DNA from: Physella acuta
Taxonomy: Eukaryota > Mollusca > Gastropoda > Physidae
NCBI RefSeq assembly: GCF_028476545.1
Contig: NW_026732688.1
Coordinates: 1 to 64,000, forward strand
Length of the DNA stretch: 64,000 bases
Direction: 5' to 3'
This document shows positions 47,801-61,980 of the stretch, piece by piece. The position numbers were made by a program, and so were the translations under genes. The notes below the pieces were generated by a model that had not been told where the DNA came from, did no database searches, and saw only the letters and a list, made by a program, of their open reading frames with translations. Each line of letters opens with the position of its first letter. Positions within the stretch are counted from its first letter, which is position 1.

Positions 47801-50800
47801 TCATGTTTCGTGTATCATGTTTCGTGTATCATGTTTCGTGTATCATGTTTCGTGTATCATGTTTCGTGTATCATGTTTCGTGTATCATGTTTCGTGTATC
47901 ATGTTTCGTGTATCATGTTTCGTGTATCATGTTTCGTGTATCATGTTTCGTGTATCATGTTTCGTGTATCATGTTTCGTGTATCATGTTTCGTGTATCAT
48001 GTTTCGTGTATCATGTTTCGTGTATCATGTTTCGTGTATCATGTTTCGTGTATCATGTTTCGTGTATCATGTTTCGTGTATCATGTTTCGTGTATCATGT
48101 TTCGTGTATCATGTTTCGTGTATCATGTTTCGTGTATCATGTTTCGTGTATCATGTTTCGTGTATCATGTTTCGTGTATCATGTTTCGTGTATCATGTTT
48201 CGTGTATCATGTTTCGTGTATCATGTTTCGTGTATCATGTTTCGTGTATCATGTTTCGTGTATCATGTTTCGTGTATCATGTTTCGTGTATCATGTTTCG
48301 TGTATCATGTTTCGTGTATCATGTTTCGTGTATCATGTTTCGTGTATCATGTTTCGTGTATCATGTTTCGTGTATCATGTTTCGTGTATCATGTTTCGTG
48401 TATCATGTTTCGTGTATCATGTTTCGTGTATCATGTTTCGTGTATCATGTTTCGTGTATCATGTTTCGTGTATCATGTTTCGTGTATCATGTTTCGTGTA
48501 TCATGTTTCGTGTATCATGTTTCGTGTATCATGTTTCGTGTATCATGTTTCGTGTATCATGTTTCGTGTATCATGTTTCGTGTATCATGTTTCGTGTATC
48601 ATGTTTCGTGTATCATGTTTCGTGTATCATGTTTCGTGTATCATGTTTCGTGTATCATGTTTCGTGTATCATGTTTCGTGTATCATGTTTCGTGTATCAT
48701 GTTTCGTGTATCATGTTTCGTGTATCATGTTTCGTGTATCATGTTTCGTGTATCATGTTTCGTGTATCATGTTTCGTGTATCATGTTTCGTGTATCATGT
48801 TTCGTGTATCATGTTTCGTGTATCATGTTTCGTGTATCATGTTTCGTGTATCATGTTTCGTGTATCATGTTTCGTGTATCATGTTTCGTGTATCATGTTT
48901 CGTGTATCATGTTTCGTGTATCATGTTTCGTGTATCATGTTTCGTGTATCATGTTTCGTGTATCAGTGTATCATGTTTCGTGTATCATGTTTCGTGTATC
49001 ATGTTTCGTGTATCATGTTTCGTGTATCATGTTTCGTGTATCATGTTTCGTGTATCATGTTTCGTGTATCATGTTTCGTGTATCATGTTTCGTGTATCAT
49101 GTTTCGTGTATCATGTTTCGTGTATCATGTTTCGTGTATCATGTTTCGTGTATCATGTTTCGTGTATCATGTTTCGTGTATCATGTTTCGTGTATCATGT
49201 TCGTGTATCATGTTTCGTGTATCATGTTTCGTGTATCATGTTTCGTGTATCATGTTTCGTGTATCATGTTTCGTGTATCATGTTTCGTGTATCATGTTCG
49301 TGTATCATGTTTCGTGTATCATGTCTTCGTGTATCATGTCTCGTGTATCATGTCTCGTGTATCATGTCTCGTGTATCATGTCTCGTGTATCATGTCTCGT
49401 GTATCATGTCTCGTGTATCATGGTCTCGTGTATCATGTCTCGTGTATCATGTCTCGTGTATCATGTCTCGTGTATCATGTCTCGTGTATCATGTCTCGTG
49501 TATCATGTCTCGTGTATCATGTCTCGTGTATCATGTCTCGTGTATCATGTCTCGTGTATCATGTCTCGTGTATCATGTCTCGTGTATCATGTCTCGTGTA
49601 TCATGTCTCGTGTATCATGTCTCGTGTATCATGTCTCGTGTATCATGTCTCGTGTATCATGTCTCGTGTATCATGTCTCGTGTATCATGTCTCGTGTATC
49701 ATGTCTCGTGTATCATGTCTCGTGTATCATGTCTCGTGTATCATGTCTCGTGTATCATGTCTCGTGTATCATGTCTCGTGTATCATGTCTCGTGTATCAT
49801 GTCTCGTGTATCATGTCTCGTGTATCATGTCTCGTGTATCATGTCTCGTGTATCATGTCTCGTGTATCATGTCTCGTGTATCATGTCTCGTGTATCATGT
49901 CTCGTGTATCATGTCTCGTGTATCATGTCTCGTGTATCATGTCTCGTGTATCATGTCTCGTGTATCATGTCTCGTGTATCATGTCTCGTGTATCATGTCT
50001 CGTGTATCATGTCTCGTGTATCATGTCTCGTGTATCATGTCTCGTGTATCATGTCTCGTGTATCATGTCTCGTGTATCATGTCTCGTGTATCATGTCTCG
50101 TGTATCATGTCTCGTGTATCATGTCTCGTGTATCATGTCTCGTGTATCATGTCTCGTGTATCATGTCTCGTGTATCATGTCTCGTGATCATGTCTCGTGT
50201 ATCATGTCTCGACGTATCATGTCTCGACGTATCATGTCTCGTCGTATCATGTCGTTCATGTTCGTATCATGTCTCACGTATCATGTCTCACGTATCATGT
50301 CTCACGTATCATGTCTCACGTATCATGTCTCACGTATCATGTCTCACGTATCATGTCTCACGTATCATGTCTCACGTATCATGTCTCACGTATCATGTCT
50401 CACGTATCATGTCTCACGTATCATGTCTCACGTATCATGTCTCACGTATCATGTCTCACGTATCATGTCTCACGTATCATGTCTCACGTATCATGTCTCA
50501 CGTATCATGTCTCACGTATCATGTCTCACGTATCATGTCTCACGTATCATGTCTCACGTATCATGTCTCACGTATCATGTCTCACGTATCATGTCTCACG
50601 TATCATGTCTCACGTATCATGTCTCACGTATCATGTCTCACGTATCATGTCTCACGTATCATGTCTCACGTATCATGTCTCACGTATCATGTCTCACGTA
50701 TCATGTCTCACGTATCATGTCTCACGTATCATGTCTCACGTATCATGTCTCACGTATCATGTCTCACGTATCATGTCTCACGTATCATGTCTCACGTATC

Positions 50801-53800
50801 ATGTCTCACGTATCATGTCTCACGTATCATGTCTCACGTATCATGTCTCACGTATCATGTCTCACGTATCATGTCTCACGTATCATGTCTCACGTATCAT
50901 GTCTCACGTATCATGTCTCACGTATCATGTCTCACGTATCATGTCTCACGTATCATGTCTCACGTATCATGTCTCACGTATCATGTCTCACGTATCATGT
51001 CTCACGTATCATGTCTCACGTATCATGTCTCACGTATCATGTCTCACGTATCATGTCTCACGTATCATGTCTCACGTATCATGTCTCACGTATCATGTCT
51101 CACGTATCATGTCTCACGTATCATGTCTCACGTATCATGTCTCACGTATCATGTCTCACGTATCATGTCTCACGTATCATGTCTCACGTATCATGTCTCA
51201 CGTATCATGTCTCACGTATCATGTCTCACGTATCATGTCTCACGTATCATGTCTCACGTATCATGTCTCACGTATCATGTCTCACGTATCATGTCTCACG
51301 TATCATGTCTCACGTATCATGTCTCACGTATCATGTCTCACGTATCATGTCTCACGTATCATGTCTCACGTATCATGTCTCACGTATCATGTCTCACGTA
51401 TCATGTCTCACGTATCATGTCTCACGTATCATGTCTCACGTATCATGTCTCACGTATCATGTCTCACGTATCATGTCTCACGTATCATGTCTCACGTATC
51501 ATGTCTCACGTATCATGTCTCACGTATCATGTCTCACGTATCATGTCTCACGTATCATGTCTCACGTATCATGTCTCACGTATCATGTCTCACGTATCAT
51601 GTCTCACGTATCATGTCTCACGTATCATGTCTCACGTATCATGTCTCACGTATCATGTCTCACGTATCATGTCTCACGTATCATGTCTCACGTATCATGT
51701 CTCACGTATCATGTCTCACGTATCATGTCTCACGTATCATGTCTCACGTATCATGTCTCACGTATCATGTCTCACGTATCATGTCTCACGTATCATGTCT
51801 CACGTATCATGTCTCACGTATCATGTCTCACGTATCATGTCTCACGTATCATGTCTCACGTATCATGTCTCACGTATCATGTCTCACGTATCATGTCTCA
51901 CGTATCATGTCTCACGTATCATGTCTCACGTATCATGTCTCACGTATCATGTCTCACGTATCATGTCTCACGTATCATGTCTCACGTATCATGTCTCACG
52001 TATCATGTCTCACGTATCATGTCTCACGTATCATGTCTCACGTATCATGTCTCACGTATCATGTCTCACGTATCATGTCTCACGTATCATGTCTCACGTA
52101 TCATGTCTCACGTATCATGTCTCACGTATCATGTCTCACGTATCATGTCTCACGTATCATGTCTCACGTATCATGTCTCACGTATCATGTCTCACGTATC
52201 ATGTCTCACGTATCATGTCTCACGTATCATGTCTCACGTATCATGTCTCACGTATCATGTCTCACGTATCATGTCTCACGTATCATGTCTCACGTATCAT
52301 GTCTCACGTATCATGTCTCACGTATCATGTCTCACGTATCATGTCTCACGTATCATGTCTCACGTATCATGTCTCACGTATCATGTCTCACGTATCATGT
52401 CTCACGTATCATGTCTCACGTATCATGTCTCACGTATCATGTCTCACGTATCATGTCTCACGTATCATGTCTCACGTATCATGTCTCACGTATCATGTCT
52501 CACGTATCATGTCTCACGTATCATGTCTCACGTATCATGTCTCACGTATCATGTCTCACGTATCATGTCTCACGTATCATGTCTCACGTATCATGTCTCA
52601 CGTATCATGTCTCACGTATCATGTCTCACGTATCATGTCTCACGTATCATGTCTCACGTATCATGTCTCACGTATCATGTCTCACGTATCATGTCTCACG
52701 TATCATGTCTCACGTATCATGTCTCACGTATCATGTCTCACGTATCATGTCTCACGTATCATGTCTCACGTATCATGTCTCACGTATCATGTCTCACGTA
52801 TCATGTCTCACGTATCATGTCTCACGTATCATGTCTCACGTATCATGTCTCACGTATCATGTCTCACGTATCATGTCTCACGTATCATGTCTCACGTATC
52901 ATGTCTCACGTATCATGTCTCACGTATCATGTCTCACGTATCATGTCTCACGTATCATGTCTCACGTATCATGTCTCACGTATCATGTCTCACGTATCAT
53001 GTCTCACGTATCATGTCTCACGTATCATGTCTCACGTATCATGTCTCACGTATCATGTCTCACGTATCATGTCTCACGTATCATGTCTCACGTATCATGT
53101 CTCACGTATCATGTCTCACGTATCATGTCTCACGTATCATGTCTCACGTATCATGTCTCACGTATCATGTCTCACGTATCATGTCTCACGTATCATGTCT
53201 CACGTATCATGTCTCACGTATCATGTCTCACGTATCATGTCTCACGTATCATGTCTCACGTATCATGTCTCACGTATCATGTCTCACGTATCATGTCTCA
53301 CGTATCATGTCTCACGTATCATGTCTCACGTATCATGTCTCACGTATCATGTCTCACGTATCATGTCTCACGTATCATGTCTCACGTATCATGTCTCACG
53401 TATCATGTCTCACGTATCATGTCTCACGTATCATGTCTCACGTATCATGTCTCACGTATCATGTCTCACGTATCATGTCTCACGTATCATGTCTCACGTA
53501 TCATGTCTCACGTATCATGTCTCACGTATCATGTCTCACGTATCATGTCTCACGTATCATGTCTCACGTATCATGTCTCACGTATCATGTCTCACGTATC
53601 ATGTCTCACGTATCATGTCTCACGTATCATGTCTCACGTATCATGTCTCACGTATCATGTCTCACGTATCATGTCTCACGTATCATGTCTCACGTATCAT
53701 GTCTCACGTATCATGTCTCACGTATCATGTCTCACGTATCATGTCTCACGTATCATGTCTCACGTATCATGTCTCACGTATCATGTCTCACGTATCATGT

Positions 53801-54483
53801 CTCACGTATCATGTCTCACGTATCATGTCTCACGTATCATGTCTCACGTATCATGTCTCACGTATCATGTCTCACGTATCATGTCTCACGTATCATGTCT
53901 CACGTATCATGTCTCACGTATCATGTCTCACGTATCATGTCTCACGTATCATGTCTCACGTATCATGTCTCACGTATCATGTCTCACGTATCATGTCTCA
54001 CGTATCATGTCTCACGTATCATGTCTCACGTATCATGTCTCACGTATCATGTCTCACGTATCATGTCTCACGTATCATGTCTCACGTATCATGTCTCACG
54101 TATCATGTCTCACGTATCATGTCTCACGTATCATGTCTCACGTATCATGTCTCACGTATCATGTCTCACGTATCATGTCTCACGTATCATGTCTCACGTA
54201 TCATGTCTCACGTATCATGTCTCACGTATCATGTCTCACGTATCATGTCTCACGTATCATGTCTCACGTATCATGTCTCACGTATCATGTCTCACGTATC
54301 ATGTCTCACGTATCATGTCTCACGTATCATGTCTCACGTATCATGTCTCACGTATCATGTCTCACGTATCATGTCTCACGTATCATGTCTCACGTATCAT
54401 GTCTCACGTATCATGTCTCACGTATCATGTCTCACGTATCATGTCTCACGTATCATGTCTCACGTATCATGTCTCACGTATCA
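44831..54483. repeat. 14-bp satellite array, copy B, in three zones
   Basis: About 690 units of 14 bp. Zone 1 (44831-49322) is TATCATGTTTCGTG; zone 2 (49323-50195) is TATCATGTCTCGTG; an irregular junction with TCGACG and TCGTCG units spans 50196-50268; zone 3 (50269-54483) is TATCATGTCTCACG, the same unit as copy A. Neighbouring zones differ only by transitions. Reading frames of over 3,200 codons across it are artefacts of a stop-free 14-bp unit. Confidence 0.98.
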
Positions 54484-57400
54484 TGAGTCACGTCCTAAAC
54501 GCACAACCAGACGAACACACATCAAACAGACCTTAAAGTCCTTAAGCCGAGTTTTCTTGCAGGAGATCTGCCCATGATGGGTCCACTCGATGGGTCCACT
54601 CGATGATGGGTCCACTTGATGATGGGTCCACTTGCTGGGTCCACTCGATGATGGGTCCACTTGATGATGGGTAGACTATATGAAGGGTCCACTTGATGAT
54701 GGGCCGGCTCGCGAATCGGTCGACTTGATGAGGGGTCCACTTGCTGGGTCCACTCGATGATGGGTCCACTCGATTATGGGTGGACTTGATGATGGGTCCA
54801 CTCGATGATGGCGTGTAAAGTAGCTGTCGACAGCATCACATAAATGTTCTCCCCAACTTCCGGTAAAAGTTCCGGTATCCAAATCACCCTGTGATGAAAT
54901 AAGTAATAACATAATGAAGAATTTTGTAATGTTTGTCATATTATTAACGATTTAATAAACTTGCTGTTTTGTTATACGGTAATTTATTTTTATCTTACAG
55001 TTTATTACTTTATTTCCATCATTCAGAACAAAGAGGAGAATACTTTGTATTGACTTCAGTGTTTTATTATTTACAGCAGACAACTCTGACTATACGTTAA
55101 CAGACTGAACATTCAAGGGAAGTAACTATGATATGTATAATACAAGGGACGTAACAATAACTAACAAGATATAATTTAAATCTTACTAAAATAATTTTAT
55201 ATTCTATATATATTGTATTATGTCTTTTGTGTCTATGTTCGAATCGTTTAGGAAATGGTCCTGTATAACATAATTTTGAAAAAAAAAGTTTTTCTTTAAA
55301 AAGAGGGGGTGGGCGGGGGAAGAGACAACTTTCCTGACGAAAAGTATTAAATCCCATAATATAACTAAATTATCCTAATAATATGAAAGCCAGTGTGCAC
55401 ACCTCTCTCTCTCTCTGTCTCTCTCTCTCTCTTTCTCTGTCCGCAAAATATTTTCCGAGGCAATGAGATCAGTATCTTCAGCGATATATGGATGTATGGA
55501 GACCTTAATGAAACGGGCTTTTGTTGCAAACTATATGTTGGATTATTAAATGTATAACCTAAATTGTATTTAAAGAAGGAAGATGAAAAAGGAATTATCG
55601 AATGTAGAAACTTTTTAAATCATGCAACTGGAAAAGTGTTTATGGTTGTGACAAGAACTCTTTAGAGAACATACAAATTTAAAAACAATGGCGTCTTCGC
55701 TTTCAGGATAAAAATAGAATGTCGAAAATGATACACAATACTAATGAAGTCATCTTCAATAATATTTGCTTTCCACATTTTCCAATTATAGAATATGAAG
55801 AAAGGAACTATTTCGCTCAAATTAGATTTAAATCTATAGATTCTAGATCGGCTTATCAAGACTTATGCTATAAATGTAGACCTTTATAATATTTCTCGGG
55901 CAAAAAAAATACTTTAAAAAACAACACGAATAACAGCCGGGCTTTTAACGGAATCATTTTTTAAGTCTGTTAATCAGTTTGTGCATTTAATATGGTTTTG
56001 CGTTGACTAATAATGTATATAATTTGTTTTTTCTAATAGGTATTGGTAGCCTATGTTATTTTAAAGGTGTCGGATTTTTAGCTATTTAGTTATTTCTTTA
56101 ATTTATCGCTAATATCGTTCAACGTGTAGTAAAGCACATTGCGTTTTGACCAATAACTATTTTATAAATTATTTTTCTCCAACAAGAATAACAAAAATAT
56201 ATAGGCATAGGGCTATAATTCGCGTCGGGTACCGATGGCTAGTAGTTTACCATAGGTATTCGAGGATATGTAAAATAAATATCCCATGATACTAAATACT
56301 CTATATACTTAGTATATTTCGTATACACTACTATAGACCTATTTGAGAAAGTAAAAATAAAAATAAAAGTTAGCCCTTATAAATTTTAAATATTCTGTAC
56401 ATTGATATTATACAAAACTTACATCAACCCTCGTCGTCAATATGATGCTGTTGTTTAGGTCGACGTTGTTTAGTGGCAATTAGAAAGATAAGTTATCCAA
56501 ACACATGAACGATGAGCACCATTTTATTAGCAACATCGTCGTCAATATGATGCTGTTGTTTAGGTCGACGTTGTTTAGTGGCAATTAGAAAGATAAGTTA
56601 TCCAAACACATGAAATATTTTATTGAAATCCCTAAATTCAAGATGGAGGTCTAAGTCCAAATGATACGCGCCTGTTCCCAAAGACACATGACTCGATTAT
56701 GCACTATCGTTTGGCCTCCACTGCGCATGACATCTCACAATATTGTGTCACACAATGAACTATTTCTACCCCAGGCACTTGTCAAAACAAACACGGGTAC
56801 TGGTTGACATTCTACTTGGCACTGTGCTAAACCCATCAAACACACACGTCACACAATCTCACTACACATTCTTTACAGTGAGCGTTTTCGCATAAACTTA
56901 ACACAAACCACGTCACCAGACACCCCAGTTTCTATTGTCACCACCCTCCACTGGAATCTATATTTAGGGGGGGGGGGGGGGTCACAATTTATGACGTCAG
57001 CATAGGAGGGGGGTGGGAAAAATAGAAGTGTGAATTGTTCGGGGAGGGGGGGGGGTGGTAGGATCTTTTTGTACGTCCACATGATGGATTTAACATTTAA
57101 ATTTTAAAAAAAACAGTTCTCATATTGTAAATAAGACAAATATACTAGTAGTTTTTAGTAATTCATAATTTATAGGTTCGACACTAGCAATGCTGCGACT
57201 GGACATCTCTATACATAATATCTAACCCTCCTCCCGCCCCCTCCCACGCTTTCCAGTCTGGTGAGTTGTGATTCACGCCGAATGTTTAAACGATTTGAAA
57301 CTAAGGGGAGGTAGCCAAGGACCGTAGTCCATACATATTGTACTGTCTAGCGGCCGTTCATAAATGACTTCGCGTTAATTAGCCGAATTTTTCACCCAAC

Positions 57401-58400
57401 CCAAATCGTGTGCACACACCAGATAGCCACTGACGACATTAAAAATGTTTTGTTCTGCAGCCCACCCACCCCCTCTTCAGTAAAAAAATTTTTTTTTAAT
57501 TATTTGCATGTCTGACTGCAATAACATGCAATATCTGACTAGCTTTAAGAAAAAATGTTGGTAAAATGAAGACGTTCGCGGTGTCCATATGCGATCACTC
57601 TTTGAATTAACAAAAAGTTAAATAGTCTTAGCACATTCACACCGCCACAGTGTGTTTATAGATCAAATGTACTTCCATTGAATTATTTATGGTATCCAGG
57701 AAGATAAAATTGTAATCAACTTTCATAAACAGAAAGTTAGCCGAGGAAAGAAAAATGTGTTGATGTTATGTGATCCGTCACACAAAAGATTCTTCAGGGC
57801 ATGACCACGTGATGTAAACATTTTTATTAAGTTGATTCAGTTTCTAATCTTTGTCAACAATCAATAGAGTTACGTTTCCGGCACTAAATGATTGTTTCGG
57901 TCTATTTTAAACACTATTGGAGTATTACAGTATCGTATACAAAAATTTGTAATATATTGATACCTTGATTAATTGCTGAACTGATATTTGAGTTAGTTGT
58001 AACTCGCATGACGAAGATTGTCTAAGTACTGTTTTAACATTCTTTGGGTTGCTTGAAGGGTTTTAAAAACGATACTTTCGGATGCATAGCGACGTATTCC
58101 TGCGCCCGGGAGGTGCTATCAGTTTAGCTATAACGCTAATAATAAATAGGCCGAGCTATTGTAAATGAACACACACTATAGAAATAACACGGTGAAAATG
58201 TACGACAATGCCACGTATAAAATGCTCACACAGAAAAACAACAACTCTGGCGTAATTCCCACACCGGATCTAAACTATAAAAAAACTGTAACAAAACAAC
58301 TGAAGCCGTCTTGTTTATCTGACCTATGACCCCCAATACACTTTGCTGTGTTTTAACGTCATGGTTAGTTTATATTTTGTTATTGTAGGTTATGTGAAAA
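54481..58400. repeat. Copy B of the ~4-kb direct segmental duplication
   Basis: Near-identical to 3414-7430 in the same orientation. It has two rather than three 105-bp units (56432, 56537) and shorter G-runs near 56970. No confirmed gene. Confidence 0.93.
54575..54815. repeat. 16-bp minisatellite, copy B
   Basis: Same GGTCCACTCGATGATG unit as at 3510-3730, with a different number and order of variants. Confidence 0.9.
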
Positions 58401-60111
58401 ACATGGTGTGGTGACTTAGTCTAGATAGAACATGGTGTGGTGACTTAGTCTAGATAGAACATGGTGTGGTGACTTAGTCTAGATAGAACATGGTGTGGTG
58501 ACTTAGTCTAGATAGAACATGGTGTGGTTAAGTGTTCTATCTAGAACATGGTGTGGTGACTTAGTCTAGATAGAACATGGTGTGGTGACTTAGTTTAGAT
58601 AGAACATGGTGTGGTGACTTAGTCTAGATTGAACATGGTGTGGTGACATAGTCTAGATAGAACATGGTGTGGTTAAGTGTTCTATCTAGAACATGGTGTG
58701 GTGACTTAGTCTAGATAGAACATGGTGTGGTGACTTAGTCCAGATAGAACATGGTGTGGTGACGAGTTCTATCTAGAACATGGTGTGGTGACTCTAGATA
58801 GAACATGGTGTGGTGACGTGTTCTATCTAGAACATGGTGTGGTGACTTAGTCTAGATAGAACATGGTGTGGTTAAGTGTTCTATCTAGAACATGGTGTGG
58901 TGACTTAGTCTAGATAGAACATGGTGTGGTGACTTAGTCTAGATAGAACATGGTGTGGTGACTTAGTCCAGATAGAACATGGTGTGGTGACGTGTTCTAT
59001 CTAGAACATGGTGTGGTGACTTAGTCTAGATAGAACATGGTGTGGTGACTTAGTTTAAATAGAACATGGTGTGGTAACTTAGTCTAGATAGAACATGGTG
59101 TGGTGACTTAGTCTAGATAGAACATGGTATGGTTAAGTGTTCTATCTAGAACATGGTGTGGTGACTTAGTCTAGATAGAACATGGTGTGGTTAAGTGTTC
59201 TATCTAGAACATGGTGTGGTGACTTAGTCTAGATAGAACATGGTGTGGTTAAGTGTTCTATCTAGAACATGGTGTGGTGACTTAGTCTAGATAGAACATG
59301 GTGTGGTTAAGTGTTCTATCTAGAACATGGTGTGGTGACTTAGTCTAGATAGAACATGGTGTGGTGACTTAGTCTAGATAGAACATGGTGTGGTGACGTG
59401 TTCTTTCTAGAACATGGTGTGGTGACTTAGTCTAGATAGAACATGGTGTGGTGACTTAGTCTAGATAGAACATGGTATGGTTAAGTGTTCTATCTAGAAC
59501 ATGGTGTGGTGACTTAGTCTAGATAGAACATGGTGTGGTGACTTAGTCTAGATCGAACATGATGTGGTGACTAAGTCTAGATACAACATGATGTGGTTAA
59601 GTGTTCTATCTAGAACATGATGTGGTGACTTAGTCTAGATAGAACATGGTGTGGTGACTTAGTCTAGATAGAACATGGTATGGTTAAGTGTTCTATCTAG
59701 AACATGGTGTGGTGACTTAGTCTAGATAGAACATGGTGTGGTGACTTAGTCTAGATAGAACATGGTATGGTTAAGTGTTCTATCTAGAACATGGTGTGGT
59801 GACTTAGTCTAGATAGAACATGGTGTGGTGACTTAGTCTAGATAGAACATGGTGTGGTGACTTAGTCTAGATAGAACATGGTGTGGTGACTTAGTCTAGA
59901 TAGAACATGGTTTGTTTAAGTGTTCTATCAAGAACATGATGTGGTGACTTAGTCTAGATAGAACATGGTGTGGTGACTTAGTCTAGATAGAACATGGTGT
60001 GGTTAAGTGTTCTATCTAGAACATGATGTGGTGACTTAGTCTAGATAGAACATGGTGTGGTGACTTAGTCTAGATAGAACATGGTGTGGTTAAGTGTTCT
60101 ATCTAGAACAT
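58400..60111. repeat. 29/33-bp minisatellite, copy B
   Basis: Same class A and class B units as 7431-10205 but fewer, with a more regular alternation and additional short hybrids (GGTGACGTGTTCTATC). It ends abruptly at the coding sequence of a PYROXD1 exon, so its last unit supplies the only visible upstream sequence of that exon. Confidence 0.95.
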
Positions 60112-61797
60112 GATGATCTGATAGTCAGTGCCACTGGGGTGTCCCATTCACAGACATGTTTTTGTCAGGTAACCAGTTCCATCTGGCTAAAGATGGCGGT
60201 CTCAAGGTCAACGACAGGATGGAGACCAGTGAAGAGCATGTGTACGCGGCAGGAGATGTGTGTACGGCCAGGCAGGTGGGTACAGGTTAGTGCAGGCGGA
60301 TGCAGGTTAGTGCAGGCAGGTGGGTGCAGGTTAGTGCAGGCAGGTGGGTGCAGGTTAGTACAGGCAGACGGATGCAGGTTAGTGCAGGCAGGTGGGTGCA
60401 GGTTAGTACAGGCAGACGGATGCAGGTTAATACAGGCAGGTGGGCGCAGGTTAGTACAGGCAGGTGGGTACAGGTTAGTACAGGCAGGTTGGCGCAGGTT
60501 AGTATAGGCAGTCAAGTGCAGACTTTAATCATATTACTTTTATAATATCCTTTCACTTATCAAGATATTCTGCATAATATCATAAAACAAAATTACATAG
60601 GTAGCATTGTATATGTTGATAAATACAGCAGATAAAATAACATGTAGAGATATTTTAATTAGTAACTATAATATTAAACTTGCTGATCACCAGCATTGTA
60701 CGTTTTGTTTAGTATTTAAATTCTATTTTCAATTTTTCTAAATTTTAAAAGCAGGTATAACAATTGTTAAAAATAATCTTGCTTTTCTTACAATTTTCAC
60801 CTAAACTTAACCAGCAATGTTTTCTTTGAACATTCTAAACTCAAATAATTCTGATGGATCTTACAGATGCGTCTGTGGTCTCAAGCACGACAGATGGGAT
60901 GTTATGCTGCTAAATGCATGGTAGCATCAGTCAAGTCTGAGGAAATAACCATGGACCTTTGTTGTGAACTTTTTGCCCACATAACATCATTCTTTAATTT
61001 TAAAGTAAGTTCCTGCACACCTCTCTATGTCCACTAATTTTAATTTTTTGACATTTGTACTAAAAGGCTTTTTTCGCCAACAGAGTTTAAAATGGTAGTT
61101 TTTTGTATTTTAAATGTACTCATATGTAATCACATTTGGGGAAACATAGTTGGCCAATTTTTAGTTTAGTTTTGTAGTTTCCTTCAATGACTCTTTTTAT
61201 TTTACATTTTCCAGGTTATTCTCTTGGGAAGATTTAATGGACAAGGTTTAGAAAACAACTATGAAATTCTGCTACGGATTACTAAGGGTAAGCTTTTTAT
61301 TTTAGAAGTCATCATTCTTTGAACAAGGGTAACAATTTAAGGGGGAATAATTGTAACAATTTTAAAAAATAATTTTCTAAATTTATATTTGAATAGTAAA
61401 TCTATTGGTCAGTACATATGAAACATTAATTCCTTTTGTTTTGTTTTGTTTTTTTTTTGTTTTCTTCATGTAATAGTTGTGATAAAATAGTAAATTTTTT
61501 TCAGGACATCAAATCAGTTATTAAAAAATTTCTATATGTTCCTTATGTAGTTGGCTGTATTTTTTCAGAGCTACATTTAAAAAAAAAAACTTTTCTATTG
61601 TTGTATTGTTTCACCCAACAGGTGAAGAATATGTGAAAGCCATCCTACATGGAGGGAAACTGGTGGGGGCAATACTCATAGGGGAAACAGATATGGAAGA
61701 AACTTTTGAAAATTTAATTCTCAACGGCATGGACCTGACTCCATTTAAAGACAACCTTCTGGAGCCTGGGATAGATGTGGAAGATTTTTTTGACTGA
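60112..61797 (+). CDS. PYROXD1: PYROXD1, C-terminal exons (5' part absent)
   Basis: Exons: 60112-60275, 60867-61004, 61215-61287 and 61622-61797 (TGA). The product is a class I pyridine nucleotide-disulphide oxidoreductase-like flavoprotein; in animals PYROXD1 uses NAD(P)H and protects the RTCB tRNA ligase from oxidation. Exon one carries [10 protein letters not shown] and YAAGDVC, the FAD-binding GD motif. Later exons carry [18 protein letters not shown], the C-terminal domain FELF-like [30 protein letters not shown] and an acidic end DVEDFFD, all close to the human protein as I remember it. In the first exon one base appears missing near 60142 (frame shifts between GVS and PFTDMFLSG). The human segment LSPVWQQ before MRLW has no counterpart. 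Roughly the first two thirds of the protein, with the NAD-binding domain, are not in the window upstream. Confidence 0.9.
60266..60515. repeat. ~24-bp minisatellite seeded at a PYROXD1 donor
   Basis: Units of GCAGGCAGGTGGGTGCAGG and TTAGTGCAGGCAG start at the exon boundary GCCAGGCAG|GTGGGT (60275/60276) and run for about 240 bp, repeating the exon end and donor. Confidence 0.92.
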
Positions 61798-61980
61798 CCG
61801 CCTGACCTGTGTGTTGATAATTGATTGTCTGTCATGATTTCTTTGACTGACCACTTGACCTTTGTGTTGCTAATCGATTGTGTATCATCATTTCTTTGTC
61901 AGACCTGTGTGGTTTCATCTGTATTATGACTTGAAAATAATGCTGTTATTTTGATAAAATGTGTTAAATTATACTGCCCT

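Noticed and set aside
60165-60515. Minus-strand open frame rich in Thr-Asn-Leu and Pro-Ala
   Set aside because: It is the antisense of the PYROXD1 exon and the 24-bp minisatellite.
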